A stretch of 64,000 nt of DNA, from the NCBI RefSeq assembly GCF_006494425.1, contig NZ_VHIV01000005.1:62001-126000 (forward strand), in the 5' to 3' direction. Below the pieces are notes generated by a model. It made no database searches. It was not told the DNA's origin and was given only the letters and a program-made list of their open reading frames with translations. Source of the DNA: Bacillus dicomae (lineage in GTDB: Bacteria > Bacillota > Bacilli > Bacillales > Bacillaceae_G). Both the position numbers and the translations under genes were made by a program. Shown one piece after another: positions 54,039 to 63,916 of the stretch (its first letter is position 1; every line of letters begins with the position of its first letter).

Positions 54039-54497
54039 ATGATACAAAGCATATTTGAAACTCATTTACATGTAAGAGATTTAGAAAAGGCGATAGATTT
54101 CTATCAAAATAAGTTAGGTTTAATATTAGCAAAAAAACTATCGAAAAGACGGGTTGCTTTCTTTTGGATAGGAGAAAATAAAAAACAAATGCTTGGATTA
54201 TGGGAAGTACATAGTAATGAAGATTTTGAGATGCAACACTTCGCTTTTTGTGTAGATTTAGAGTTTTTAAAGACTGCTAAATTGTGGTTAGAGAAGCGTG
54301 GAATAGAGGTAGTAGGGAGTCAGGGGAAAGGGAATGAAGAGCCAATTGTTCAAAGGTGGATGCCAGCTGCAAGCGTATATTTTCTAGATTGTGATGGGAA
54401 TAAATTAGAGTTTATTTCTATCTTACAGGATAATCCAGATGAATTAGAATATGCAACGTATTTAAGTGAATGGGAAGCGGAGCACCAAGAAAAATAA
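54039..54497 (+). CDS. VOC-family protein
   Basis: A 152-residue single-domain VOC protein beginning MIQSIFETHLHVRDLEKAID. Candidate metal ligands are the His of HLHV, the His of QHFAFCV and a late Glu in NKLEFISIL. It may be a glyoxalase- or fosfomycin-resistance-like enzyme; the substrate is unknown. ATG at 54039 follows GGGGAGGGAGG; the longer frame from 54000 starts inside the ribosome region. Confidence 0.85.
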   Translation: MIQSIFETHLHVRDLEKAIDFYQNKLGLILAKKLSKRRVAFFWIGENKKQMLGLWEVHSNEDFEMQHFAFCVDLEFLKTAKLWLEKRGIEVVGSQGKGNEEPIVQRWMPAASVYFLDCDGNKLEFISILQDNPDELEYATYLSEWEAEHQEK

Positions 54498-54548
54498 AGT
54501 TTAATCAGTAGGAGTTTTATAGCTTTGGATTTTGTTAAATAGATAGGG

Positions 54549-54590
54549 AAAAGATCCTTCAAGAAAAGGCATGCTCTTGAAGGATCTTTT
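54549..54590. terminator. Bidirectional terminator
   Basis: Stem AAAAGATCCTTCAAGA / TCTTGAAGGATCTTTT between convergent genes. Confidence 0.92.
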
Positions 54591-54622
54591 ATGCTTTATA
54601 TATTTATGTTGTTTGTAACTTA

Positions 54623-55705
54623 TTAACGCTTTTCATTTTTAGATATTTCAGCGCGTTGAATATAACCATCAGAGAAGCTGAAATAAAGAGAATAGCTTCC
54701 TCGATTATATATGAAGCCTTCACTAGTCATATCCTCTCCGATTCCATCTGGTTCACCAAACCACTCTTTTAATTCATTAATAGTGATATCCATTTTCACC
54801 GATATATATCTAGCGTCCGAAGGGTACATGTCAATATTATAATCGCCGTATACCGCTATATTAGGTGCATCACATTCTGTACATGGTGCTTTTTTCAAAA
54901 CATCAGGCACTCCATATTCTTTTTTTACGTCAGATATATCTTTACCTAATACATCTAATTTAAATGGACCAAATGTTCCATTCTGTAAAGCTGTTGTTAG
55001 CATTTGTTTCAATTCTTCTTTTGAATTGATGTTGAAATAATAATCTCTGTTTTTTGCTATTGCATTATAGAAAAATTGTGCATACTGCTCACGCTTCACA
55101 AATGTGTTTCCGTTAAAATTACCTGCCTCGTCACCTTGTGCTATACGGTTACTACGCAGTGTATTTACGGCTTCATAAGCCCAATGACCTTTTGGTACGT
55201 CTTTAAATTTTCCTTGTTCTTTTGATTCTAAATGAAATGCTTTTTGTAATATGACTGCCATCTCATATCGAGTTAATACATCATCAGGACGAAATGTACC
55301 TGTTCCATCACCTGTCATAATTCCAGCTTGCGCAATGGCTTTAATATCTTTTTCAAACATATGATTTGTAATATCACTAAACATATTTCCTTGTTTATCG
55401 TCTGCGATTAACCCTAAATGTCGATTGACTAAAGAAGCTACCTGTCCTCTAGTAATGTTGTCTCCAAATCCAAATTTCCCATTCCCATATCCCTTATAAA
55501 TCCCTGCTGCCGCTAAGTAATCAATAGCATCTCTTGACCAGTGATCCTTTGGTACATCTGTAAATGCAGTATTCGCATTGCCAGCTATCTTATAGTTATT
55601 CGTAGTTGTTTGTGCGTTTGTTGTGCCTACCATCATTGTAGTTGCTAGTGCTGTGGTGATTACGAATCCTAAAATTTTTTTAGTTTTGCTTATTTTCTTA
55701 CCCAT
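54623..55705 (-). CDS. S-layer homology (SLH) domain protein
   Basis: A 360-residue surface protein. Signal peptide about 1-31 (FVITTALATTMMVGTTNAQ). Three SLH modules follow: TDVPKDHWSRDAIDYLAAAGI, SDITNHMFEKDIKAIAQAGI and KDVPKGHWAYEAVNTLRSN. Residues 230-360 form a compact C-terminal domain (KLDVLGKDISDVKKEYGVPD) resembling DUF4309-like modules. SLH domains bind pyruvylated wall polysaccharide. ATG follows GGGGAGGCTTTCGCAA. Confidence 0.92.
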   Translation of the reverse strand: MGKKISKTKKILGFVITTALATTMMVGTTNAQTTTNNYKIAGNANTAFTDVPKDHWSRDAIDYLAAAGIYKGYGNGKFGFGDNITRGQVASLVNRHLGLIADDKQGNMFSDITNHMFEKDIKAIAQAGIMTGDGTGTFRPDDVLTRYEMAVILQKAFHLESKEQGKFKDVPKGHWAYEAVNTLRSNRIAQGDEAGNFNGNTFVKREQYAQFFYNAIAKNRDYYFNINSKEELKQMLTTALQNGTFGPFKLDVLGKDISDVKKEYGVPDVLKKAPCTECDAPNIAVYGDYNIDMYPSDARYISVKMDITINELKEWFGEPDGIGEDMTSEGFIYNRGSYSLYFSFSDGYIQRAEISKNEKR

Positions 55706-56085
55706 TTGCGAAAGCCTCCCCAGTTTAATTTAACTTAATTACATATACATCCAAATGTATACATCGTAATTGTAACATGTAAACAATCATTATTTGTTAT
55801 TAATTTCCGTAATGTGGATAAATTTTCAATAATACATATGAAACTATAATTTTTAGATGATAAATATTCATCTCTATTTGATAGTAGTATATCTACAGTA
55901 AAACGTTCTATTTTCCAATCTGTGATAGAAAACAGAACGTATATTTGGTATAATCGAAATATACTATATGAAACGATGTACATGAGTTTGAGATTTATGA
56001 AAAAAGGTAAGTAATACATAATAATAACTACGCTATAGGATTCAGTTCATGTTATACAAATCAATCGTTAGAAAGGAAAAGAAGT
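55706..56085. other. Intergenic region
   Basis: 380 bp of AT-rich DNA. It holds the palindrome TATACAT / ATGTATA at about 55745-55762, close upstream of the SLH gene and possibly its operator. The 94-codon minus-strand frame here has no ribosome site or recognisable domain. Confidence 0.5.
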
Positions 56086-56418
56086 ATGAATCAAATTTCA
56101 TTCGAAGATTTATTTGAAGAAGAAAACAAACCAGAAAAGGTGGAGGTAGCTAATATACCAGAGCCTTTATCACCATTACAAAAAGATATATTGGAATTAG
56201 TGGATTCTGAAGAAATAAGTGCGCTTGAGCTATGTGAACAATTAATACGGTCTGGCAAAATCTCAGATGAAAGGTTCACAACGAATAAGCCGAAAGCATA
56301 TGGGCAAGTGTGTTTACTATTAGAAGGCTTTGTTAAAGAAGGAAAGCTTATTTTTGTCAAAAGCGACGAGAAAAGAGATAGGGTATATAAATTAAAAGAA
56401 GATGCTTTTAACATATAA
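56086..56418 (+). CDS. Hypothetical acidic protein with winged-helix-like core
   Basis: A 110-residue soluble protein. The first 30 residues are acidic and probably disordered. The remainder (LSPLQKDILELVDSEEISALELCEQLIRSG, AYGQVCLLLEGFVKEGKLIFV) has the length and pattern of a winged helix. No family assigned. ATG follows AGAAAGGAAAAGAAGT. Alone between terminators. Confidence 0.7.
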   Translation: MNQISFEDLFEEENKPEKVEVANIPEPLSPLQKDILELVDSEEISALELCEQLIRSGKISDERFTTNKPKAYGQVCLLLEGFVKEGKLIFVKSDEKRDRVYKLKEDAFNI

Positions 56419-56470
56419 GTTGTCCACAGGTAAATGAATGTTTTCTAAGGAGATAGTTCAGTAGCCCAAG

Positions 56471-56512
56471 AAAAAGGTGTTATCAATCAAGGAAGATCGA
56501 TAACACCTTTTT
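56471..56512. terminator. Bidirectional terminator
   Basis: Stem AAAAAGGTGTTATC / GATAACACCTTTTT between convergent genes. Confidence 0.9.
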
Positions 56513-56517
56513 CTTTA

Positions 56518-57225
56518 TTAACATCTTACATATTTACGTTTGAAACCAAGTCTTCCTCTATCAAGTTCTTTCTGAATACTTTCGGAAGCATTTAGCAAAC
56601 TGCTTTTTTTATTATCACGTTTTACTTCAACTATACCAACTTCATTTGCAATCTCGACTGCTTTTTCGTGTAGTGGCACATATGAAATTGCTACAGTGTT
56701 TAGAAAATTATTCATAGCGGATTTTGTTCGTTCTGGCGAATCATGAATCGTATTTTTTAACATTTCAAGCATAGCGGAAATTTTACTTTCAGAAAACTCA
56801 TTGTCTTTGCGATTCCCTAAAAGCCAGCAGTAGCAACTCCAGCCTGCAGACATTCGTAGCTCGTCTCCACTTGCAATCCATTTATCAGCAACATCTTGAG
56901 CAATATTTGATTCTGATAAAGTGACTGCCACCACATAATCAGACAACATATAAAAATACGCTCCGTCTATCCAGCGATCAAAATCAGACTCGCTCATAGC
57001 TTTTGGATCGGCAATAATACCTGCAAAGTACATAGCATCGTAGTTGCCTGTGGCATAAAGTTCTTCAGCTAATTCTTGATTTAATTTTATTTTTTTAGCG
57101 ATTGGTTTCATAGCACCTGTAGCTACGCCGAAAACTGGTTCGTGTGCACCGTTAGATATGTATATTTTTTTCGTTCGTTCCTTGCCTAGGGCTTCAAGCT
57201 CTTGCATAACTGTTTTAAAATCCAA
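56518..57225 (-). CDS. AlkD-like DNA alkylation repair protein
   Basis: A 235-residue all-alpha HEAT-repeat protein. Segments such as EPVFGVATGAMKPIAKKIK, TGNYDAMYFAGIIADPKAMSE and FLNTVAISYVPLHEKAVEIA fit the AlkC/AlkD-related alkylation repair family. Whether it keeps glycosylase activity is uncertain. The frame opens at TTG 57225, about 11 bases after AAAGGAAG; the first ATG is codon 7. Confidence 0.8.
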   Translation of the reverse strand: MDFKTVMQELEALGKERTKKIYISNGAHEPVFGVATGAMKPIAKKIKLNQELAEELYATGNYDAMYFAGIIADPKAMSESDFDRWIDGAYFYMLSDYVVAVTLSESNIAQDVADKWIASGDELRMSAGWSCYCWLLGNRKDNEFSESKISAMLEMLKNTIHDSPERTKSAMNNFLNTVAISYVPLHEKAVEIANEVGIVEVKRDNKKSSLLNASESIQKELDRGRLGFKRKYVRC

Positions 57226-57418
57226 AGCTGTGCACTTCCTTTCTTCATGTAAAGACCATTTTAATTGCGAACAACTAGCCTATATTTTTATCATGTTTTC
57301 CATACTTTCTAATTTTAAATCTTATGTGAGTAGGATGTCTACTTTCTATAATTTGTCGATAGTGCAGGTAGTGATTTTGAAACTCTAGCTTTTTACATAG
57401 ATTTTTGGGATGAAAAAA

Positions 57419-57442
57419 CTACTGATTAAAGTTTCACTTTAT
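57419..57442 (+). repeat. bcr1 3'-end remnant
   Basis: CTGATTAAAGTTTCACTTTA plus the closing T is identical to the last 21 bases of complete copies; nothing of the 5' part remains. Confidence 0.75.
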
Positions 57443-57528
57443 CTTTGGCTCTTTCTCGGTATTATCATGTTATTATTTGGTAAGGGGATAAATGGAATAT
57501 AAAGTTAAACATGTGAGGTTAGTTATAA

Positions 57529-57987
57529 ATGATACAGAAATTTACTAGAGTAGTATTAACTGCAGTTATGCCAATTAGTATGATTGCGGGTTGTGGAGCG
57601 CCTGAAAAAACTGAAGTAAAAGAGCCGAAAGCGATACAATCGGAGAAAAAGGACTATACGGATTACTCATATGGAAGCAAAGGTATAGTAGTAAGCGGCA
57701 AAGCGAAAGAACGTCAACAATACGAGGTTGGATATATGGATGATAACAAGTTAATTGGGATTGACGAAAATATTGAGGACTGTATCGTTTTAGATAATAA
57801 AGATGAAGCAGGTCTTGTTTGGAAACAAATAGAGCGTGGATCGATTATTGAAGTGCAATATGGTAAGGATCGCAATGATATCGTAGGCGTACAATTAGTA
57901 GGAGATCGTGAGCCATACGAAATTAGTGATAAGTTTGATCGAAATACGATAAACGAGATTGTCGAAAATGTTAAAGGGAATTTGTAA
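57529..57987 (+). CDS. Small lipoprotein
   Basis: A 152-residue lipoprotein; lipobox MIAGC with Cys at about 22. The mature part is polar, with beta segments (YGSKGIVVSGKAKERQQYEV, IERGSIIEVQYGKDRNDIVGVQLVG). No known family. ATG follows GTGAGGTTAGTTATAA. Likely exposed on the outer membrane face. No partner gene adjacent. Confidence 0.8.
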   Translation: MIQKFTRVVLTAVMPISMIAGCGAPEKTEVKEPKAIQSEKKDYTDYSYGSKGIVVSGKAKERQQYEVGYMDDNKLIGIDENIEDCIVLDNKDEAGLVWKQIERGSIIEVQYGKDRNDIVGVQLVGDREPYEISDKFDRNTINEIVENVKGNL

Positions 57988-58522
57988 TAAAAGCTAAAAT
58001 GAAAAAATATTTAAGTTTACTATTAATAACTTCTTTTAATTTGAAATAGTTTTCCCAAGTATCTTTTACGTGGTAGAGAGTTTCTTCGTCTATAAAAACG
58101 TCTGAGTAATCACTTATATATTTTCATTCCTTATCGTAAGAATGTAAAAATGTTAATATTTTTAAAGGGAAAAGTACAAGGAACAGGATTTATTTAATAG
58201 AGACTTGATAGTTATGAAAAATTATAAAAATCCTTATTGTTGAAGCAAAACAGTAAAAGGTATCCTAATCTATTTTTTGAGAAGTAGTGGTGTGCAAGGG
58301 AAGAAGTACTTTTGACGGTGATTGCAATTGGTTATAAAATAATGTCTGTTAAGGGATTTTTTGGGAACTATAAATTACCTGCTGGGGATAAAATGAAAGT
58401 ATTTCTAAAAGGGTGGAATAAACATAGTTTTATACATACATAGTAGATTCATAGTATTACGAATGAGAAAATAAAGGGAGGTTGAGATATTTACACGAAC
58501 AGTGTAGGTATCGATTACAGCA
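57988..58522. other. Long intergenic region before the amidase gene
   Basis: 535 bp without a supported gene. TTGACG near 58312 and TATAAAAT about 58332 could be a promoter of the amidase gene, giving a long 5' leader. A 33-codon frame from about 58342 (MSVKGFFGNYKLPAGDK) has no ribosome site. Confidence 0.5.
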
Positions 58523-60298
58523 ATGAATATTAAAAAACGAGTAATCGCACTATCAACAAGTCTAGTAATTTTAGGGAGTGCACCTTTATCAATATCAGCA
58601 GAAGAGATAAATAAATCTCATACTGACCAGCTTAGTATCGCGCAAGGGGAGCGTGTAACGAGCGGATTAAGTTATTCTAATTTCAATTTAGAAACGCCAG
58701 ATTACATACAAATTAACGAAGCAGAAGTATCAGAAAACGAGAAAATTCTTCTAGAAGAATATAAGCATAAACATAATGAAACAGAAGAGTTATATAAGAT
58801 GAAAGAAGCGAAAAAAGGTCAAGTAGCAGAAGATGAAGCTATTTCAAACATTGAAAAGGCATTTGAACATGTAGACGGTCGAAATGATGGCTCTACTCGT
58901 GAAATGAAGCCGGTTGAAAAGCCAAGAGCTATTCAGTATAGTGCATCGATGACTACGAAGAAATATGGAACACTTGCAGGTACTCCCTTTGTAGAGTGGA
59001 TTGTTCCAGCAGGAAACCCTGATATTCGCCCTGCCAATCCGATGAAAGCACGTTACATTACAATTCATGAGACTGCAAACACAGCCCGTGGTGCAAATGC
59101 TGAAAATCATGCGAAATATTTGTATAAACAAGCAACGGAAGGTACGTTCCGAACAGCTTCATGGCATTTTACTGTAGACGATAAACAAATCTATCAGCAC
59201 TTACCAACAAACGAAAACGGTTGGCATGCAGGAGATGGGGATGGCTCAGGAAATAGAGAGTCTATCGGTATCGAAATTTCAGTTAACCAAGATGGTGATT
59301 ACAATAAAGCGTTAGAGAATGCAAAGCGACTTGCAGGCTATTTAATGAACAAAGAAGGAATTAGCGCGGATCACATTTATAGGCATCAACAATGGAGCGG
59401 AAAAAACTGTCCTGACATTTTAATTTCTCGTGGCAATTGGACTGGCTTCGTACAAGGTATTCAATGGTATGCAAATGTTAACGCACAAATTGATTCGCCT
59501 TTACAAGAAAGAAACGAGCTATTTGATTCAAATGAATATAATCCAGCTAAACCTAACATGGAGCTTGTAGTAAATGGTGACGGCATAAACGTACGTAGTG
59601 GTGCGGACCTTGAGCATCGTATTGTTCGTAAAGCTTCAAAAGGAGACCGTTACAAAGTGTTAGCAGTTAAAAACGGTTGGTATAAAGTAGGTAACGATGA
59701 GTGGATTTTCTATAACCCAAGCTGGATTAAGATAAACTACAATGTGCCAAATAAAGAAGTGCCAAAACCAAAAGATGACATTACAGGTAAATGGTTTGAA
59801 GGGCATATTCGTAAACTGAACAGCCTAGGTATTATGCATGGTGAAGGAAATGGTGTATTTGCACCTTATCGTAATGTAACGAGAGCTGAGTTTGCGACAT
59901 TAATCTCAAATGCTCTTAAACTACCAGAAGGAAATAAGTCATTTGTAGATATTAACGAGGCGCATCCATCACTTCATAGCGGTATTAAACGTAGTGCAAG
60001 TGCAGGAATTATTAGCGGTCGTGGTGGAGGGGTTTTTGATCCTAACGCATCCATCACTCGTGAAGAAGCATCTATCATGATTGACAGAGCATTACAGTAT
60101 AAAGGTGTTACAGGTGAATTAGTCGCATTACCATTTACAGATCAACATTTAATCACATACAAACAGCCTGTTCAACGATTATACAGTTTAAAGGTAGTTA
60201 CTGGTGTTGGAAATAATGAGTTTAATCCTAAAGGGACAACAACTCGTGGTGAGGCAGCTGCCTTTTTAGTAAAGATGTTAGATGCAAGTCAAAAATAG
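58523..60298 (+). CDS. SLH-anchored N-acetylmuramoyl-L-alanine amidase
   Basis: A 591-residue secreted peptidoglycan hydrolase. Signal peptide about 1-26. An amidase_2 domain (about 170-310) has zinc-type residues in YITIHETANTARG, WHFTVDDKQIYQHLPTNENG and GKNCPDIL. An SH3-like domain follows (MELVVNGDGINVRSGADLEH, about 350-410), then three C-terminal SLH modules (about 420-591). No ribosome site abuts the ATG; AAAGGGAGG lies about 40 bases upstream. It cleaves stem peptides from glycan and is held at the wall. Confidence 0.92.
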   Translation: MNIKKRVIALSTSLVILGSAPLSISAEEINKSHTDQLSIAQGERVTSGLSYSNFNLETPDYIQINEAEVSENEKILLEEYKHKHNETEELYKMKEAKKGQVAEDEAISNIEKAFEHVDGRNDGSTREMKPVEKPRAIQYSASMTTKKYGTLAGTPFVEWIVPAGNPDIRPANPMKARYITIHETANTARGANAENHAKYLYKQATEGTFRTASWHFTVDDKQIYQHLPTNENGWHAGDGDGSGNRESIGIEISVNQDGDYNKALENAKRLAGYLMNKEGISADHIYRHQQWSGKNCPDILISRGNWTGFVQGIQWYANVNAQIDSPLQERNELFDSNEYNPAKPNMELVVNGDGINVRSGADLEHRIVRKASKGDRYKVLAVKNGWYKVGNDEWIFYNPSWIKINYNVPNKEVPKPKDDITGKWFEGHIRKLNSLGIMHGEGNGVFAPYRNVTRAEFATLISNALKLPEGNKSFVDINEAHPSLHSGIKRSASAGIISGRGGGVFDPNASITREEASIMIDRALQYKGVTGELVALPFTDQHLITYKQPVQRLYSLKVVTGVGNNEFNPKGTTTRGEAAAFLVKMLDASQK

Positions 60299-60309
60299 AA
60301 AGAATGATA

Positions 60310-60351
60310 AAGGAGCTATCCAAAATGAGAATTTGGAACAGCTCCTTTTTA
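60310..60351 (+). terminator. Terminator of the amidase gene
   Basis: Stem GGAGCT-TCCAAA / TTTGGA-AGCTCC followed by TTTTT. Confidence 0.88.
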
Positions 60352-60585
60352 TATTAGCCACTATTAAGCCCCTTTCAAGCCCCTCACAAGCACCTACCAA
60401 GTAATAAATCACTAAGAAAAAACAAAACAAAAACAACTACAAGAACAAAAAAGCGCGAAAAAATAAAACCGTCGTTGTAGTAGTTAAAAAAATTTGAAAT
60501 TCAAATGCAAAAACCAGGCCCCCATCCCTATATGTATATTGAAGGATTGAAATCTGCCTTTTTATGAATACGAGGAGGTAAACAT

Positions 60586-61317
60586 ATGGCGGTGTACCGT
60601 AATGTGCAAGTGAACTTTTGGCAAGATGAATTCATATTAGATTTAACGCCAGAGGAGCGTTATTTTTACATATATTTGTTAACTGGTACGAAAACGAAGC
60701 AATGTGGCATTTACGTATTACCGAAGCGAGTGGCAGAGCTTGAAACAGGTTACAGTATGGAGACTGTTGAGAAGTTGTTAAATAGGTTTGTTGAATATGG
60801 AAAGATTTTATACGATACGGAAACGAAAGAGTTATACATCATAAATTGGCTACACTATAACCCTATTTTAAATACGAATATAGAAAAGTGCGTGTTACGT
60901 GAGTTAAAGACTGTGAAAAATAAAGAGTTTATACATATGTTTTTACGTAAATGTCTGGAAGAAGAATGGAAGATTCCTTTGTTATTGCAGTATTTTGGTA
61001 TGCCTGAAGAAGAGGATAATAGTAGTTTAGAAGTAGTTGTTGAAGAGGAAGAGATAGAAGAGGATACTTCGCATGGTGAAGTTTATAAATTTTACAAGCA
61101 ACATATAAGTAGTCTATCTCCATATATTGTGAAGGAATTGAAGGGATGGATACAAAGACTTTCAGGAAGTGCAGTACTAGAGGCACTTAAAATTGCGTTT
61201 GAACAGAATAAGCAAACGCTCGCTTATGTGAAGGGGATTTTGAGGAATTGGTGTAAGAAAGGACGGGGGAATTTCAGTGGAGGAAAGGAAGGAGAAGTCT
61301 GTTCGCATGATCCATAA
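60586..61317 (+). CDS. DnaD-domain, replication-initiation-like protein
   Basis: A 243-residue protein. Residues 1-120 form a winged-helix N-terminal domain typical of phage replication organisers (LTPEERYFYIYLLTGTKTKQCGIYVLPKRVAELETGYS). An acidic linker follows, then a DnaD domain (about 165-232, YKFYKQHISSLSPYIVKELKGWI, LAYVKGILRNW). Free-standing DnaD proteins help load helicase in phages and plasmids. No other phage gene is nearby. ATG follows GAGGAGGTAAACAT. Confidence 0.85.
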   Translation: MAVYRNVQVNFWQDEFILDLTPEERYFYIYLLTGTKTKQCGIYVLPKRVAELETGYSMETVEKLLNRFVEYGKILYDTETKELYIINWLHYNPILNTNIEKCVLRELKTVKNKEFIHMFLRKCLEEEWKIPLLLQYFGMPEEEDNSSLEVVVEEEEIEEDTSHGEVYKFYKQHISSLSPYIVKELKGWIQRLSGSAVLEALKIAFEQNKQTLAYVKGILRNWCKKGRGNFSGGKEGEVCSHDP

Positions 61318-61395
61318 TATAGGGAAAAGGATTTTTCCTATTCTAAAAGGTTCTTTCAAAATAGAAGCGAATAGTTTGAGGAAGGAGGGGGTTAT

Positions 61396-63786
61396 ATGGA
61401 AATCGTCATAAAGAAAAAACGAACTAGGGGTAAAAGAATTTTTATTTGGTCTAGCAGTATCGTTCTTTTTTTAGTTATCTGCGTAGCGATTTTTTTGAAC
61501 ATATATACGCTTAAATCTGTGCCAAAGATAGATGGAACGATAAAGCTAGTGGATTTACAACATGCTGTTACGGTAAAGCGAGATAGTAAAGGGGTACCGC
61601 ATATTAAAGCGGAAAATGCACATGATTTATATTTTTCGCAAGGGTATGTACAAGCGCAAGATCGTTTATTTCAAATGGATTTAAGTAGAAGGCAAGCTTC
61701 TGGTATGTTGAGTGAAGTTGTGGGAGAAGCAGCTGTTGACCGTGATAAGTTGTTTCGAACGCTCGGTTTACGGCGAGCAGCCGAAGCGTCTGTTAGTCAA
61801 TATGATGGAGAAGCGAAAGATGCTCTGCAGTCATTTGCTGATGGGATAAATGCTTTTATACGTGAGGCGAAAGAGGAAAAGAAATTGCCGGTCGAGTTTA
61901 CTATATTAGGTTATGAGCCTGCTGAATGGTCTATTGTTGATACGTTAACGATTGGAAAGTATATGGCGTTTGATTTAGGTGGACATTGGCACGGACAGGC
62001 GTTCCGATATTGGGCGCTGAAAAATCTACCGAAAGAGCAAGCAAATGAGCTGTTTCCTACATATCCGAAAGATGCGCCTAGATTGCTAGCTGAACTGAAA
62101 AATACAAATGTAGACGTAGCACAAAGTTTTGCAAAAACGATCATTCCGCCAGAGTTTAATGGTAGTAATAACTGGGTTATAAGCGGTGAAAAGAGTGCGT
62201 CTGGTAAGCCGATTTTAGCGGATGATCCTCATTTATCCCTTGCGACGCCTTCTATTTGGTATCAATCACAACTTGAAATGAAAGATTTGAATGTAAGTGG
62301 CGTTATTTTTGCGGGAGTGCCAGGTGTTATATTAGGACACAATGACAAAATAGCATGGGGCGTTACGAATACAGGTCCTGATGTACAAGATTTATATATT
62401 GAAAAGAGAAATCCTAATAATGAAAATGAATTTCTGTATAACGATAAGTGGGAAAAAGCTACTGTTGTGGATGAATCTATTAAAGTAAAAGGCGGGAAAA
62501 CAATCCCGTATAACGTTACGGTTACGAGGCATGGTCCAGTCATTTCAGAGTTTGCGGATAAAGGGAAAGAGAAAACGAAAACAGTATTTGCTTTGAAATG
62601 GACTGCTTTAGAGCCTTCCGCTGAATTAAAGGCTGTATTAAATATGAATAAAGCGAAAGACTGGAATGAGTTTGAAACAGCACTTCAAGATTTTCATACA
62701 CCAACTCAAAACTTTGTATTTGCGTCAAACGATGGCACAATTGCTTATAAAGCGAATGGAAATATACCGGTGCGTAAAAAAGGTGATGGTAGTTTACCTG
62801 TTCCAGGATGGACAGATGAATATGAATGGGAAGGGTATATCCCGTTTGATCAACTTCCAAAAGTAATCAATCCAAAACAAGGGTTTATTTCCACTGCTAA
62901 TAATAAAATCGTTGATGATCATTATCCGTACCATATTAGTAATACGTGGGCACAGCCGTATAGGCAAATGCGTATTCAAGAGTTTTTACAAGAGAAGGAA
63001 AAGTATACGGTGAAAGATTTAGAAGAGTTACAGATGGATCAAAAGAATTTATATGGGAAAGAGTTTACTCCTATATTTTTAAAAGAGTTAAATAAAGCAT
63101 CTTTAAATGAGGTAGAGAAAGAAGGCGTAGACCAATTAACAAAGTGGAATTTTTACGATAGTAAAGATGAAGCGGCACCATTAATATTCCATTTGTTAAT
63201 GAAAGAGATTTCAAATACGTTATTTTCAAAAGAAATACCGAAAGATGTAATGGAGTTATTTGAAGGGAAGTCACAAGTTGTTGATGAATTGATTCGAAAA
63301 GAAGTAGCAGGAGAAAATAGCGTTTGGTTTACGAAGTACGGAGGTTTCACAAAAGTTGTGCATACATCGTACGAGAATGTAATGAAGAAATTGCAGAAGG
63401 AATATGGACCCGATGTTGGAGAGTGGAAGTGGGGCGATTACCATCAACTCGCTTTTACACATCCCATTTCGAAATCATCGAGTATGTTAGCATTACTCGC
63501 TTTTAATCGTGAGAAACCAGTTCCGATTGGTGGGAGCCAAGTTACCGTGCAAGCAGCGAGTTACGGCGAAAACGGCATTGTAAATCACGGGGCGTCTTGG
63601 AGATTCATTATTGATACAAAAGATATGTCAAACGGTTATCATATCGTAGGACCAGGACAATCGGGACATTTTAGAAGTGATTGGTATCATGATCAAATAG
63701 ATGATTGGGTAAATGGAACGTATCATACGACTTCACTGAATATGGAGGGGATTGAGGGGAAAGAGTTAACTTTGGAGCCGAAGTGA
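61396..63786 (+). CDS. Penicillin acylase-family amidohydrolase
   Basis: A 796-residue Ntn hydrolase of the penicillin G acylase/quorum-quenching acylase family. N-terminal membrane or signal segment about 10-36, so it is exported or anchored. The self-cleavage site is GSNNWVIS, giving an N-terminal catalytic Ser; the following block is SGKPILADDPHL. Further family segments are IAWGVTNTGPDVQDLYIE and STANNKIVDDHYPY. Substrate may be an N-acyl homoserine lactone, penicillin or other amide. ATG follows GAGGAAGGAGGGGG. Confidence 0.92.
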   Translation: MEIVIKKKRTRGKRIFIWSSSIVLFLVICVAIFLNIYTLKSVPKIDGTIKLVDLQHAVTVKRDSKGVPHIKAENAHDLYFSQGYVQAQDRLFQMDLSRRQASGMLSEVVGEAAVDRDKLFRTLGLRRAAEASVSQYDGEAKDALQSFADGINAFIREAKEEKKLPVEFTILGYEPAEWSIVDTLTIGKYMAFDLGGHWHGQAFRYWALKNLPKEQANELFPTYPKDAPRLLAELKNTNVDVAQSFAKTIIPPEFNGSNNWVISGEKSASGKPILADDPHLSLATPSIWYQSQLEMKDLNVSGVIFAGVPGVILGHNDKIAWGVTNTGPDVQDLYIEKRNPNNENEFLYNDKWEKATVVDESIKVKGGKTIPYNVTVTRHGPVISEFADKGKEKTKTVFALKWTALEPSAELKAVLNMNKAKDWNEFETALQDFHTPTQNFVFASNDGTIAYKANGNIPVRKKGDGSLPVPGWTDEYEWEGYIPFDQLPKVINPKQGFISTANNKIVDDHYPYHISNTWAQPYRQMRIQEFLQEKEKYTVKDLEELQMDQKNLYGKEFTPIFLKELNKASLNEVEKEGVDQLTKWNFYDSKDEAAPLIFHLLMKEISNTLFSKEIPKDVMELFEGKSQVVDELIRKEVAGENSVWFTKYGGFTKVVHTSYENVMKKLQKEYGPDVGEWKWGDYHQLAFTHPISKSSSMLALLAFNREKPVPIGGSQVTVQAASYGENGIVNHGASWRFIIDTKDMSNGYHIVGPGQSGHFRSDWYHDQIDDWVNGTYHTTSLNMEGIEGKELTLEPK

Positions 63787-63883
63787 TAGAATGTTTTTGT
63801 TTGTGGAGGGAACTAGTAATACTCTTTTTGATAATGAAAGCTTATCATTTAGAACATAACCCAGTTCTTAAATAATTTTAACA

Positions 63884-63916
63884 GCCAGCCTACTATCATT
63901 TAATTTGATAGTAGGC
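63884..63916. terminator. Terminator-like hairpin between convergent units
   Basis: Stem CAGCCTACTATCA / TGATAGTAGGCTG. It contains the stop codon of the truncated lipoprotein frame. Confidence 0.7.

Noticed and set aside
55735-56019. A 94-codon minus-strand frame upstream of the SLH gene.
   Set aside because: No ribosome site, no domain, and AT-rich composition like flanking non-coding DNA.
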